This document shows, piece by piece, positions 30,181 to 40,089 of a stretch of DNA of 42,227 bases. Each line of letters begins with the position of its first letter. Within the stretch, counting starts at the first letter, position 1. The translations under genes and the position numbers were made by a program. The notes under the pieces are model-generated. The model saw only the letters and a program-made list of their open reading frames with translations. It was not told the DNA's origin and did no database searches. Source of the stretch: Chara braunii (taxonomy: Eukaryota; Streptophyta; Charophyceae; Charales; Characeae); NCBI GenBank assembly GCA_003427395.1, contig BFEA01000430.1, positions 147,178 through 189,404 of the forward strand, in the 5' to 3' direction.

Positions 30181-30989
30181 AGCTGTCCGGTGGAGGGAAC
30201 ACAGATACGTGGTTCTAGCTGACCAGATCTGCCATGCCAGTACACAAGGCCGTTCTCCCCGAGGGAGTAGGAAGGAACGGTCTTGCCACTCCGTAGTGTC
30301 GCATGGATGACGCGATAATCGGGGCAGTGGCAGTACTGAGTGCGATACGCGTCGATCACCGACTGATCAACAATGGTGATGGAGATGGCAGCAAAATGGA
30401 TGGGTTCCTGATTGTGATCAGGACGGCGGGACAAGGCGTCGGCGACGCGGTTTGTTTCACCCTTAATGGGCTGAGTGGCGAAACTGAACTCGGATAAGTC
30501 ACGCCACCAGCGTGCCTGTCGAGGGGAAAGCTTAGGCCTCGTGAGGAAAGCCTGGACAACTGAGTTGTCCGTGCGCACCGTGAAGGGCGCCCTATGCAAA
30601 TAATGACGCCAATGTCGGGTAGCATAAACTACTGCGAGAACCTCACGTTCATCGGCAGTGTAGTTTATCTCGGCAGGCAGTAGCTGACAGGAGTAGAAAG
30701 CGATCGGGCAGTCCCCAACACGAGCCTCGACAGTCCCATCCTCCGCGATGGTCGGGGAGTAAGTAACAGGAGGACTGTCAGTGGAGGGAAGTGGTGTGAG
30801 GGTAGGCATCAGTCGAGAAGCAGTGTCGGCAGGAGGGGGGGGGAAATGAGGGACATGGGGGTAAGGTGAATTTGGAGGAGAGGGAAACACCTGAGAAAGG
30901 ACAACTCCTACTGCAAAGTCTGACGCATCGGTGGTGACGATAAAGGGACGATCAAAATCCGAAAGGCGAAGAACCGGCGCACAGGTCAC
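30181..30989 (-). pseudogene. Ret-3 RNase H with Pro-rich insertion
   Basis: It reads FIVTTDASDFAVGVVLSQ, then about 60 residues rich in Pro, Ser and Thr, then IAFYSCQLLPAEINYTADER with the catalytic Glu. HWRHYL, FTVRTDNSVVQAFL and ETNRVADALSRRPD follow. All acidic catalytic positions are present and the frame is open. The insertion splits the first hairpin of the RNase H fold, where other copies in this window pass straight from LEQH to HPVEYF. The connection to integrase begins after DALSRRPD. Confidence 0.85.
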
Positions 30990-31143
30990 CGCCTTCTTGA
31001 GGGCGCGAAAGGCGTCCTCGCACAGGGGTGTCCAAAACCATGGCGGGTTCTTCCAGAGGAGGGTAGAGGTAAGGACGTAGGAATACCTAGCGTATCCCTG
31101 GATAAAATTACTATAGTAGTTGGTGAGGCCTAGGAAACTGCGA

Positions 31144-31931
31144 AGCTACTTGGCAGATATGGGGACGGGCCACTCTGCAATAGCAGTGATCTTCGCGTCG
31201 TCCATGTGGAGACCCTGGTCAAACACATGGTGTCCTAGGAAGTCCACTTTGCGTTGGGCAAAGCGGCACTTATTGAGCTTGGCATAGAAGCCATGCTTGC
31301 GTAAGCGCTGTAGGACATCGCGGAGGTGTCTGAGATGGTCTTCTAAGGTACGACTGTAGACCAAGATACCGTCCAGGTATACGAGAACGTATTCTTCAAG
31401 GATGTCCTTGAAGATGTCGTTCATCGCCGTCTGGAAGGTGGCGGGTGCATTGGTCAAACCGAATGGCATCACCGTGAGCTCGTAGTGGCCGAAGTGCTAT
31501 CGGAAGGCGGTCTTCGGCTGATCCTCTGTGGCAACGCGGATCTGGTGGTAACCGCTACGAAGATCGATCTTCGTGAAGAAGTGGTTGCCTGCTAGACGGT
31601 CAAACAGCTCATCCGCACGGGGCATGGGATAGTTGTTCTTAACCGTGTAACGGTTAAGGCCACGGTAGTCGATGCAGAGGCGGAGAGTTTCGTCCGCTTT
31701 GCAAGCAAAGAGGACAGGTGCAACCCAAGGGGAGTTACAGGGTTTAATGAAACCCAGTCGAAGAAACTCCTCAAGCTGACGCTTGCGTTCCGTCGCCTCT
31801 CGAATCGAGAGTAGGTATGGTGCCTGATGGTGAACACGATAGTCAGGCACGAGCTGGATGGACTGCTCGACACCGTGCATCGGGGGAATCCCGCTGTATG
31901 AGAAATAGGGGGGGAAGACGTCGCGGTACTC
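31144..31931 (-). pseudogene. Ret-3 reverse transcriptase
   Basis: It follows the protease in the same frame ([11 protein letters not shown] after the stop at 31932). It has [54 protein letters not shown] (first catalytic Asp), an amber stop near 31497, [14 protein letters not shown] and then VLVYLDGILVYSR near 31370. The catalytic box is YLDG, so the second Asp is Gly. The thumb (KVDFLGHHVFDQG) is intact, and another stop follows at 31144. The changed residue alone would abolish polymerase activity. Confidence 0.9.
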
Positions 31932-33107
31932 TCAAATCTGGTTGCGAACGGCGGGCTCTAAGTCTGTCGTGAACCGTGTGAGTTCCTCAGCGTCTACGTC
32001 AGCACGAGACGTATGTGTGGACTCGACAGTCGACGGCGCAAGGGCCTGAGACGTGGAGGAGGTATCCGCAGGCTGACGAGTGGATGTAGAGATGGGAGCC
32101 GCGAATATGGAAAGAGGGTCAGGGGGATCGGGCTCCAGAGAGATGAGCTCAACCTCGGGACAGAGTGGATTGTAACGAAGAAGATCCATGACGTTCACTG
32201 AGTAGAACGTGATGTCCTCCTGTCGTATGAAGTGAGCAAACTGACTAGGGGAAGTGAACGCGATGTTGGGGTGGGACCCTGAGGGACGAGGGTCCTGGGG
32301 AGGTAGGTCGAGCGGGGTGTCGCCCGTGGTTCTAATGAACGGGACGCGATGGGTCTGACCACACTTCGTTTTGAGAACGAGTGTCTCGGTCGCCCATTCG
32401 GCCTCTGTGCCACGGAACCGGTGAGACCAGGAAGTGCAAAGGATAAAGTCGTACCCAGTCTCCAGCACGTCGAAGTATGCGGAGGAATGGTAGCGCCTAG
32501 GCGTCTGGGGACTATCCGATGGCTGGAGGGTGAGGGAGAAGTGGAGGTCGGGGACCGTCTCATCGAAGAAGCGTTGCGTTTTGTTCTCTCCGAGGGTAAC
32601 GAAGATAGGAGAGCGAGACCCAGAGGTAGCTAGGCGAGCTTCCTCAACCACGCGAGGGTGAACGAAATCTCCCTGCGAGCCAGAGTCCCATAAAGCGCGG
32701 TACACCCTCGTAGATGTCCCTAGGCGAATAGGGATGATGGGTAGGGTGTGATCAAGGTCAGAGAGCAAGGCGAGAAGACGACGCAGGACGTTGATGTGTC
32801 TCGTGAGGCGCTCCTGACGAGCCTGCGGAATGCTCAAGTCCAGGAAAGATGACACAACGTCATCGCGAGTCGCCATCTGGGCGCTACAACGGGCTGTGCG
32901 AATGGCGCGACGCGTCGGAAGTCTCGGGGGAGAAGCGCTAGATGCGGCGGTCTGCTGGGAGGCAGACGGTACTTTGACAGACGATGGGGCGAAGAGAAGT
33001 GCGTCTGTCGTGTCCTGAAGGTCCTCTCGTGGGGTAGCCAAAGGGGCAAACTGCGACTCGGTGGTCGGGAAGCCGGCTACGTGCGAGGCCTCAGGGGCAC
33101 CGTGCAT
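31932..33107 (-). pseudogene. Ret-3 protease
   Basis: A 391-codon open frame. A retropepsin-type loop RALWDSGSQGDFVHPRVVEE (near 32.68 kb) carries the canonical Asp-Ser-Gly, and YFDVLETGYDFILCTSW is the second motif (Cys where Gly is usual in ILG). The long C-terminal extension is Pro/Ser/Thr-rich and runs to the TGA at 31932, after which RT continues in the same frame. The ATG at 33107 is near the gag stop (33113) but in the -1 frame. Confidence 0.82.
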
Positions 33108-33112
33108 CGTGG

Positions 33113-34378
33113 CTAGGTGGATGGGGTTGGCCGGGGGGGGGCGGGGGGGGACTGAGATCGACGCTGACGAGAGATGTCAGCGTAGTGTCGATCGAGGGTG
33201 GTGAAATCCGCGAGAGTGGGCGCCTCACCTGCACGAGTACGATGGGTATAATAGTTCTCCCAAGCGGAGAATGCACTGCCTCGCAATTTAGTTGCGAGGG
33301 CGGAACACCAAAAGTCCTGACTAGTGTTAGTCAGTGTTAGCGCGCGTGTGGCAGCCTGTAACCAGTGCGACACACGCATCGTACCATCGTAGTCGGGTAT
33401 GTCCGACAGACGCACAAGGGTGCGACTGCTGTGGTGGCGGCGAGGGGAGAGGGGCTGACGGGTCTGCACTACGGCGGAAAATGTCGAAGCTGGTGCAGAG
33501 GTAGAAGTGGGGGGCTGGCGGTGAGCCGGGGCCGCTGGTGGAAGGTCCAGCGGGCGTGGAGGTAACGGCCGCAGCCAACTGTGACTGAGTAGCAAGGTAG
33601 GAGGGTAGAGGGGGGGGAGCCGGTCGAGGGAAGCGAGCCGAGAAAACAGTGGTGGGAGGGACGGTGTAAGAAGAAGAAGGGTGCGCAGCCTGTGGAGGGT
33701 AAGGTTGTCTAAGGGAGAGAATCTCCGTCTAGAGTTGCGCCACAATGGCCTGTAGGGTAGCCACTTGCTGGGTGCGCGGGGTCGGGGGTGGAGGAGGCGG
33801 AGGGAGTGCCCTAGCAGGGAGAGGAAGAACTCCGGGCCGAAGTACCGTAACTGGTGGAGGAAGCTGCGACGCAGCACCGGGGTGGGTAGATGAGACTGCC
33901 TGGCCCGATGTCGATATCTTGGCGACAACACACATCCGGCGGTGGCCGAAGCGGCAGGGGCGGCGGAGGCGGCGGCGACCGATGCGTGTACCGCCACAGA
34001 CGATGTGGTCTGGGCAGCAACAACACTCACCACTGGGGCGGGGGAGTGTTGGGCCTGGCTCGCAGATGAGGACGAACCGCCACGTCTCCGTCTCTGGCGT
34101 CGTGGAGAGCCAGACTCCGAGCTGGTAGGCGATGGGGTCTAAGAGCGGTGGGGGGACCGATGAGGGGAACCCTTGAGGCGGTGAACTTCAAGGGCGAGCG
34201 CATTAACTTGCGTCTCCAGGGGTGCAAGTGCATCGAGTCGCGCTTGCAGAGGTGCAAGGAGGGAAGCAAGAACAGCGCGAAGGTCCGTGGGGTCCACACC
34301 ATGCTGACCCTAGACCGTGGAGTGGGTGGACGCCTGAGAGGTGGATGGCGCCACAACGATCTCCTCCACTGTAGCCAT
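33113..34378 (-). pseudogene. Ret-3 Gag
   Basis: From ATG at 34378 (MATVEEIVVAPSTS) the frame carries stops near 34312 and 34140 and a heptad-like stretch (LQARLDALAPLETQVNALAL). A Pro/Ser/Arg-rich region with a frame change follows. The capsid-like end reads IPDYDGTMRVSHWLQAATRA, then KLRGSAFSAWENYYTHR and DFTTLDRHYADISRQRR, a retrotransposon Gag pattern. No zinc knuckle is seen. The stop at 33113 follows a C-run pair on the coding strand. Confidence 0.75.
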
Positions 34379-35726
34379 GTCCGTGGACGGTGGAGGAAGA
34401 GAGGTAGACATGGTGGGAGGTGGGGGGAGATATGGGTTGTGGTATGGGGACAGAGGACCACCGGTGAGAGGGAGAGGACCGCGGGAGCGGAGTGGGTAGT
34501 CGTGGGTCGGCTCACCCCGTGACCAACGGGTCGCGGGTGAGATGGCGACGCGAATCCGGTCTAGGGGAGAGGAGTCGTTCGGGTCCAGGGTGCCCGATGG
34601 GAGGAGGTGGGAGAGCAGGGGGGTTAGGGAAACCGTAAAACCCTAGAAAAACCCTAAGGAAACCCTAACCGGAGTTTAGGTGGTTAAGGGAAGGTNGCGG
34701 CGACCTAATCAAGAAAAGAAAATAATAAATATGGAGGGGAGGGAGAATAGAGTAAACAGTGGATTTTCGCGATAAAAATAAAATAAAAGAATAAATAAAA
34801 ATAAATAAATAAATAAAATGTAAAGATTGAGGAGAAAGATAATATTTATTTTTTTGGAATTTTCAGCAGCGTTTTCCCACTCCGCATGGGGTCAAAAATG
34901 TGCGAAGAGGAAGGAAAGTGCAAGAGGGACACACTAACTTTTAAAATGCCGCATATTAAAATTTTAAGAAAAATAAATAAATAAATAAATAAATAAATAG
35001 GTAAGGAGGTGGAGGAGACTGAAGAGAATCTAAGTTTTTGAATTTTTCAAAAATTTCGGCACCATTTCGTTACCTCCATGGGGTCGAAGTGTGCCGTCAA
35101 GAAAAAAACTAAGTAAAATAAGAAGATTTTGTCAACACTTCGCTACCCCCAAGGGGTCAAGAAGTGCTGAAAAAAGACTAAGTATGAAGAAAACGGAAAA
35201 TTTCGGCAGCACTTCGATACCCCCACGGGGTCAAAATGTGTGCCGAAAGCAAGAATGGCTAAGTCCTAATCAGATTTTAGGGTGCCGCAGAAAATTTCGA
35301 ATTTTCAGAATAAATAAAATAAATAAATAAAAAAATCAGAAAATAAGAAAAGAGGTAGGGNATAAGATGATTCAGAGTTTTGGAGGAAAAGAAAATTTTA
35401 CATAAAAAACAAAGAGAAAAGAAGGAAAAACAGAAAAATTCGGAGTTGGAAGTGGGGGGGGATGGAAAAGTGATGAAGAAAGAGAGAAAGAAGTGAGAAG
35501 AGAAAGAAAAAGGTAAGGTGGGGGATGGAGGAGATGATGGGATTGTAGTTGGGGGAGGGATGGAGGAGAAGAGGGTGGTAGGATGGGAGAGAAGGATATG
35601 AAAAAGGTGGAGAGAAGTATGAGATTAGTGAGAAATGGTGAGTAGGAAGGAGAGGAGAGAAAAGGGTTGTGGAAGATGGGTGGAAAAAGAGAAAAGAGGT
35701 TGGGGGAGAGTGGGTTAGTGGCAGGA
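34379..35726 (-). other. Presumed Ret-3 leader, A/T- and GA-rich
   Basis: No gene. It contains AAACCCTA-type degenerate telomere-like words (34640-34670), (TAAA)n runs (34783-34818, 34972-35000), four hairpin-forming repeats, and G/A-rich DNA to 35.7 kb. A TGGTATCACCA on the minus strand (35727-35737) shares its first eight bases with the usual PBS but then diverges. Confidence 0.45.
34864..35248. repeat. Four dispersed-tandem hairpin repeats
   Basis: Related units of about 40-48 bases lie at 34864-34907, 35053-35096, 35131-35170 and 35201-35248. Each has a CCCC(A/C)...GGGGTCA core flanked by complementary arms. The last is perfect at its ends: TTTCGGCA ... TGCCGAAA. Unit 2 pairs CGGCAC with GTGCCG (one mismatch in the extension). 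All sit in the presumed Ret-3 leader. Confidence 0.85.
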
Positions 35727-35737
35727 TGGTGATACCA

Positions 35738-36173
35738 GGCTCTTGGGTGGCCAAGAGCAAAGTTCTACCAAGATCCACAGGATCTTGGCCTTCAAGATGC
35801 TGCTGGTGTGATGCCACAGCAGTAATGATGATGATGGAGGGTTGGCTGAGATCTTGATCAGCCACCCTACTGCCACAGTCACACAGCCCCCTAGCCATGG
35901 GGAAATCTTGAACTGTTGCCAAACTGCTGCTGCAACAGTGTAGAGATAGTGAAAACGAAAAAAATAATAATATATATATGTCTGTGGCGCAGGCCCCCTA
36001 GCCAGGGGGGTCTTCAACAGGTATCCACAGGGCAGTGCAGACTGCCACGTCTGCAGGCACCAGCAGCCACGGCGTGCGCAGGCGGGGGGAAGAATCCCTG
36101 TGCCTGGCAAGAAAATCCCTGCGCCAGCGTCTGCAGGCACCAGCAGCCACGGCGTGCGCAGGAAGGAACCACT
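35738..36173. other. Junction region between Ret-3 and Ret-4
   Basis: Contains an AAGATCC/GGATCTT-rich palindromic stretch (35770-35800), CTGCTGCAACAG, two CCCCCTAGCCA-type words (35888 and 35995) and the 35-base direct repeat described separately. No match to either Ret-3's left side or the Ret-2 leader was found. Homology to Ret-2 gag begins at about 36174. Confidence 0.45.
36048..36162. repeat. 35-bp direct repeat, 80 bases apart
   Basis: CGTCTGCAGGCACCAGCAGC continuing to GTGCGCAGG occurs at 36048-36082 and 36128-36162 without differences. AATCCCTG is also repeated between them. Confidence 0.92.
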
Positions 36174-37679
36174 GCTCACTCGATCACAGACCAAGGCCAT
36201 GGACCGGAAGGCGGGAGAATCCCTCCAGGACAATGAGGAACGCCTGGGGGCATTCATCCAGGAGGCCAACGATAGGGCCGCCGCCGCGGCCAAGGAACGT
36301 AGTCAGATTGAGCAAGAAGAGGAGGCCAAGCGACGAAAGGAGGAACAGGACCGACTTTGTCAAGAGGAGGCAGACCTGCAGGCAGCAGCTGAACACCGGT
36401 CACGCCAGCGGGAACGACTATTCACGCGGGAGACCGTGATCGGCGATGAGGCCACACATTGGGTGCAAGTGGCATCTACAGACGAGGCCCCGGAGACTGA
36501 GAAAGGGTTGTCATCCCTTGCGCAGGTCTCCCACCACCTTGTGGCCACCTGCGCTCTGCAGCAGGAGGGAATCCTTCACCTGCAGCAGACAGTGGACCAC
36601 ATGCTCGCACGGCGGCAGGCGTTGGAAAAACAGCCAGCTGCTGTAGCAGCCGCAGGGCCTTCAAACCTTGCCACCCGTGTTCAAGTTTTGGAGGACGACG
36701 TCAGCAATATCAAGCGTGTGCATCACGACTTCAGGACGTCGCAGCAAGCAACGAACTTGCAGTTAGAGACGCAGGTCCAGGCTGCTGCCACCGTGACGCC
36801 CGCCGCCGCATCCTCCAGGCGCCCACCCAAGGTAGATGACATTCCGGTTTTCCAAGACGGAACCGATCCCATGGTGGCGCCAGTTTACTCTACGGCTCGA
36901 CATGCGCCATGTCCCGAACAACGATCGACATCCGTGCTTGTACCACCGATCTGGTGGTGTGTCAAGCATGGATGGACAACATCTTGACCAGCCACGGCGT
37001 AGCAGGGTCGGAACTGCACACCAAGCTCACTTGGCAGGAGTTGACTGACGCCTAGCACAAGCGATTCCAAGTGGAGCCGCCCGACCTGCAAGCGATGGAC
37101 AAGCTCAACAAGCTCCATCAGAACACGCTACTCGGTCAGGACTGGATTACCGAGTTCCTAAGACTCNCCTCCACACCTGACCTGCCACTCGCATTCCACG
37201 CCATCAAGCACTTGTTTATCATGCCCTCGTGTCCAGCTCTGCAAAACGCGCTGACGCAGATTGCAGAGACACTCGACACATCTGACAAGCTTTTCGGCAC
37301 AGCGTCACGGATCATTCTCACGAATATCGAAGCCCGCAACGCCGNCCGATCTTCCGCGACGACGAGCGGCACACAGCCCAAGACAAAGGTGGCTTGCATT
37401 ACTTCTACCGAGGCTGCAACACCAAACGAGGGTGAGGTGTTGGCAGTTGCCCGAGATGGTGGCCGGCCGCGCAACAACCACGGCCGCGACAAGACGAAGA
37501 CTCAGTCCACCTCTACACCGAGCACCGGATCAGCCGCCGACGAACCTTGGGCACAATACGGACTCTCGGCGAGTTCCTATCGCACGCGACTCAATTACCA
37601 TTATTGCCTTTGGTGCAACAACACCATCCACAATGCTGCACATTGCCCCACCAAGGGGAAACCCCGTCCGGGAAAGTAG
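36174..37679 (+). pseudogene. Ret-4 Gag
   Basis: LTRSQTKAMDRKAGES opens a charged coiled-coil domain (NDRAAAAAKERSQIEQEEE and on to about 36.4 kb) and a second heptad region (LATRVQVLEDDVSNIKRVHH). The capsid domain follows, crossing two frame changes (near 36870 and 36955) and an amber at 37052-37054 where Trp is likely. It continues KRFQVEPPDLQAMDKLNKLH, DWITEFLRL and FHAIKHLFIMPSCPALQNAL. The C-terminus has a clean CCHC zinc knuckle, CLWCNNTIHNAAHC (C-x2-C-x4-H-x4-C), starting at 37605, and then TAG at 37677-37679. Gag packages the RNA. Confidence 0.9.
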
Positions 37680-38800
37680 GCGCCGCCGAGGGTGACTCGA
37701 CACCTCCCTCGACGCCATTGGAAGCGGTTGTGGCCAAGATAACCCTTTCTTCCGAGGCATATGCGGATGTCGGGAGTCTTCCACTTTCATTTGAAGACTT
37801 GGCTGCCCGGCTCGTTCCTTCACTGGATGCTTCTCAAGGACAAGATACATGTGCGGCTTTCTCACCGTCCGAAGGTTCTTCCGCCAGTTCGTCTTCATCA
37901 AGGGTTTCGGCAAGCGTGTTCAACGAGGAGGCTTTCGACCCGCTCACGCCACTTCGCTTGGATTCCTCTCCCTACGACGGGCAACCTTCCGGGGCCGCAA
38001 AGCGCAGCCCTATGCGCCCTCTTACACGAGTATCTTTCCTTCCATGCACCACCAACTTCGCCGACACTAGACGAAGTCGCGGTGGGGTACATGCTTGGCT
38101 ACGTTGCCAGGGTGGCCCGCGAGTTTGTCTCGCAACGGTACGAAGAAAACAACTCACCGTTGCTCTACGTTCGCATTCAGATTGGGCAAGCGGCCTGCAA
38201 CACTTTGCTAGATTACGGCGCAACTCGCAACTTCATCAGCCAGTCCTTCATGACTCGGGCTGGCCTTGGCGCACAAGTACGGAGGAAGTCACATCCGATG
38301 ACGGTCGCTCTTGCCGACGGTGAGACGAAACAACTTTTAGAACGTTACATCTCGGCTGTCCCGGTGTACTTTGCACCGCACGCATGTGAACCCGTCACTT
38401 TTGACGTGTTGGACACCGACTTCGATGTCATTTTGGGGATGCCTTGGCTTTCTAGCGTGGACCACACGGTCAATTTTCATCGACGCACGCTCGCGATTCG
38501 TGATGCAACTGGCGCCGAGGTCCCATGTACTATTCCTCCTCCTCGCTCTTCCATTCGGTGCCAAGTCGTGAGTGCCAAATCTTTTCGAGACAAATGCCGT
38601 TCCGAGCATGTCGAAGAGATTGGCATCGCTTTTCTTCGAATCGTCTCGATGACCGATTCATCGTCCACGGATGTGTCTTCCGACCCCCGTGTGACTCGGT
38701 TGTTAGACGAGTTCTCGGATGTTTTTGAGACACCCTCCGGTATAGTGCCGGACCGGCCAATCTCTCACGAGATCATACTTGAGGCCGGCGCCGTGCCACC
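37680..38800 (+). pseudogene. Ret-4 gag-pol linker and retropepsin
   Basis: The linker (GAAEGDSTPPSTPLEAVV onward) is open in the -1 frame relative to Gag. A 5-base deletion compared with Ret-2 near 37947 throws the frame. The protease reads YVRIQIGQAACNTLLDYGAT; here Asp-Tyr-Gly replaces Asp-Cys-Gly by one base (TGC to TAC). ISQSFMTRAGLGAQVRRKSH and VTFDVLDTDFDVILGMPWL follow, the latter with the second motif ILG. A connector leads to RT at EAGAVPPKE without a stop. Confidence 0.9.
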
Positions 38801-40060
38801 GAAAGAATGCATGTATCGCATGTCCGAGGAGGAGCTCACGGTTCTCCGTGCGCAACTCGACGANCTACTTGACAAGGGTTGGATCCGCCCTAGCAGCTCA
38901 CCTTACNGTGCGCCCGTTCTCTTCGTTCGGAAGAAGAACAAGGACCTTCGACTTTGCATTGACTACCAACGCCTCAACGCGCAAACCATCAAGAACGCGG
39001 GGCCTCTACCTCGCATNGACGATTTGCTGGAGCGGTTGGGCGGCGCCAAGTACTTTTCCAAGTTGGACCTCAAGTCNGGCTACCATCAGATTTCCATCCG
39101 CCCGCAAGATCGATACAAAACCGCGTTTAAGACGCGATATGGGCATTTTGAGTGGGTAGTTATGCCTTTTGGCCTCACCAATGCCCCGGCCACCTTTCAG
39201 GCGGCCATGACCACCGAGTTTCGCGCTATGTTGGACCGCTTCGTCTTGGTCTACTTAGACGACATCCTCGTCTATAGCCGAACTCTAGAGGGGCATCTCG
39301 AGCACCTTTGCCGTGTTCAAGAGAGACTCTTCGGTCAGCCCGGTACAAAGCTAACCACGACGAATGCGAGTTTGTCCGGCAAGAGCTTGAATACTTGGGT
39401 CATTTTGTCTCTCCGGAAGGCATTCGTCCGTTGGCGGACAATATTCAAGCCATCCAGGAGTGGCCCGAGCCGAAGAATGTGACGGACGTCCGATCCTTCC
39501 TCGGCTTGGCCGATTATTATCATCGTTTCATCAAGAGTTACTCGAAGATTGCGGCCAACCTAAGCAAGTTACAAAGCGAGGAGCGGCCTTTTGACTTCGA
39601 CGACGATGCGCGCCATTCTTTTGAAACACTCAAAGCGGCACCCTTATTCGCCGAGGTGTTACATATTTACGACCCGCTTCTAGCTACGCGCGTCACTACC
39701 GATGCATCGGGCTATGGCATTGGGGCCGTCCTTGAGCAGCACGATGGCACGGACTGGGCACCCGGTCGAGTACTTTAGCAAGAAAGTACCTCTTGTGCAT
39801 TCGATCGACGACTCACGGAAGGAGCTTCTTGCCTTCGTCCACGCCCTCAAGCGTTGGCGACATTTCCTCCTTGGTCGGAAAGCATTCTGATGGGTAACGG
39901 ATAACAATCCGTTGGTATTCTACAAGTCGCAAGACACGATTAACAGTACCATTGCCCGATGGATGGTTTTCATCGACCAGTTTGACTTTTTCCCTGATCA
40001 CATTCCCGGAAAGTCAAACCGTTTTGCGGCGCCCTCTCACGGCGACTGGATCTTTGCACC
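38801..40060 (+). pseudogene. Ret-4 reverse transcriptase and RNase H
   Basis: [16 protein letters not shown] (Trp intact), [20 protein letters not shown], YFSKLDLKxGYHQI (first Asp), [20 protein letters not shown] and [14 protein letters not shown] near 39250 with intact YLDD. A frame change follows near 39325. Then come the thumb ([16 protein letters not shown]) and RNase H: VTTDASGYGIGAVLEQHDG, a frame change at 39765, VEYFSKKV, the Glu in RKELLAFVHALKRWRH, a TGA at 39888, WVTDNNPLVFYKSQD and IPGKSNRFA, after which a deletion removes the end (near 40030). The catalytic residues are present but the frame is broken. Confidence 0.92.
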
Positions 40061-40089
40061 GCAGTCTACTCTACCTTCGAGATCGACGA

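Larger units (their letters stand above)
27446..34378 (-). mobile_element. Ret-3, chromovirus-type Ty3/gypsy element
   Basis: Minus-strand order: Gag (34.38-33.11 kb), protease (33.1-31.9), RT (31.9-31.1), RNase H (31.0-30.2), integrase (30.15-29.2) and a classical chromodomain (29.05-28.87). From the protease to RNase H the frame is unchanged, interrupted only by single stops. One frame change occurs near 30.14 kb. It is less decayed than Ret-1. No matching LTR pair was found; 27446-28545 may hold the 3' UTR and LTR. Confidence 0.88.

Noticed and set aside
32013-34142. Plus-strand open frames opposite Ret-3
   Set aside because: Antisense shadows of the GC-rich gag and protease.
34640-34675. 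Telomere-like AAACCCTA/CCCTAA words
   Set aside because: Only three degenerate units; too few for an interstitial telomere.
35727-35737. TGGTATCACCA on the minus strand as a Ret-3 PBS
   Set aside because: Only the first eight bases match the usual initiator-Met PBS, and no LTR end with CA precedes it.
37653-37670. GGGAAAC/AAACCCC as a -1 slippery heptamer at the Ret-4 gag end
   Set aside because: The words are aligned with the gag codons and not in the X-XXY-YYZ phase needed for tandem slippage.
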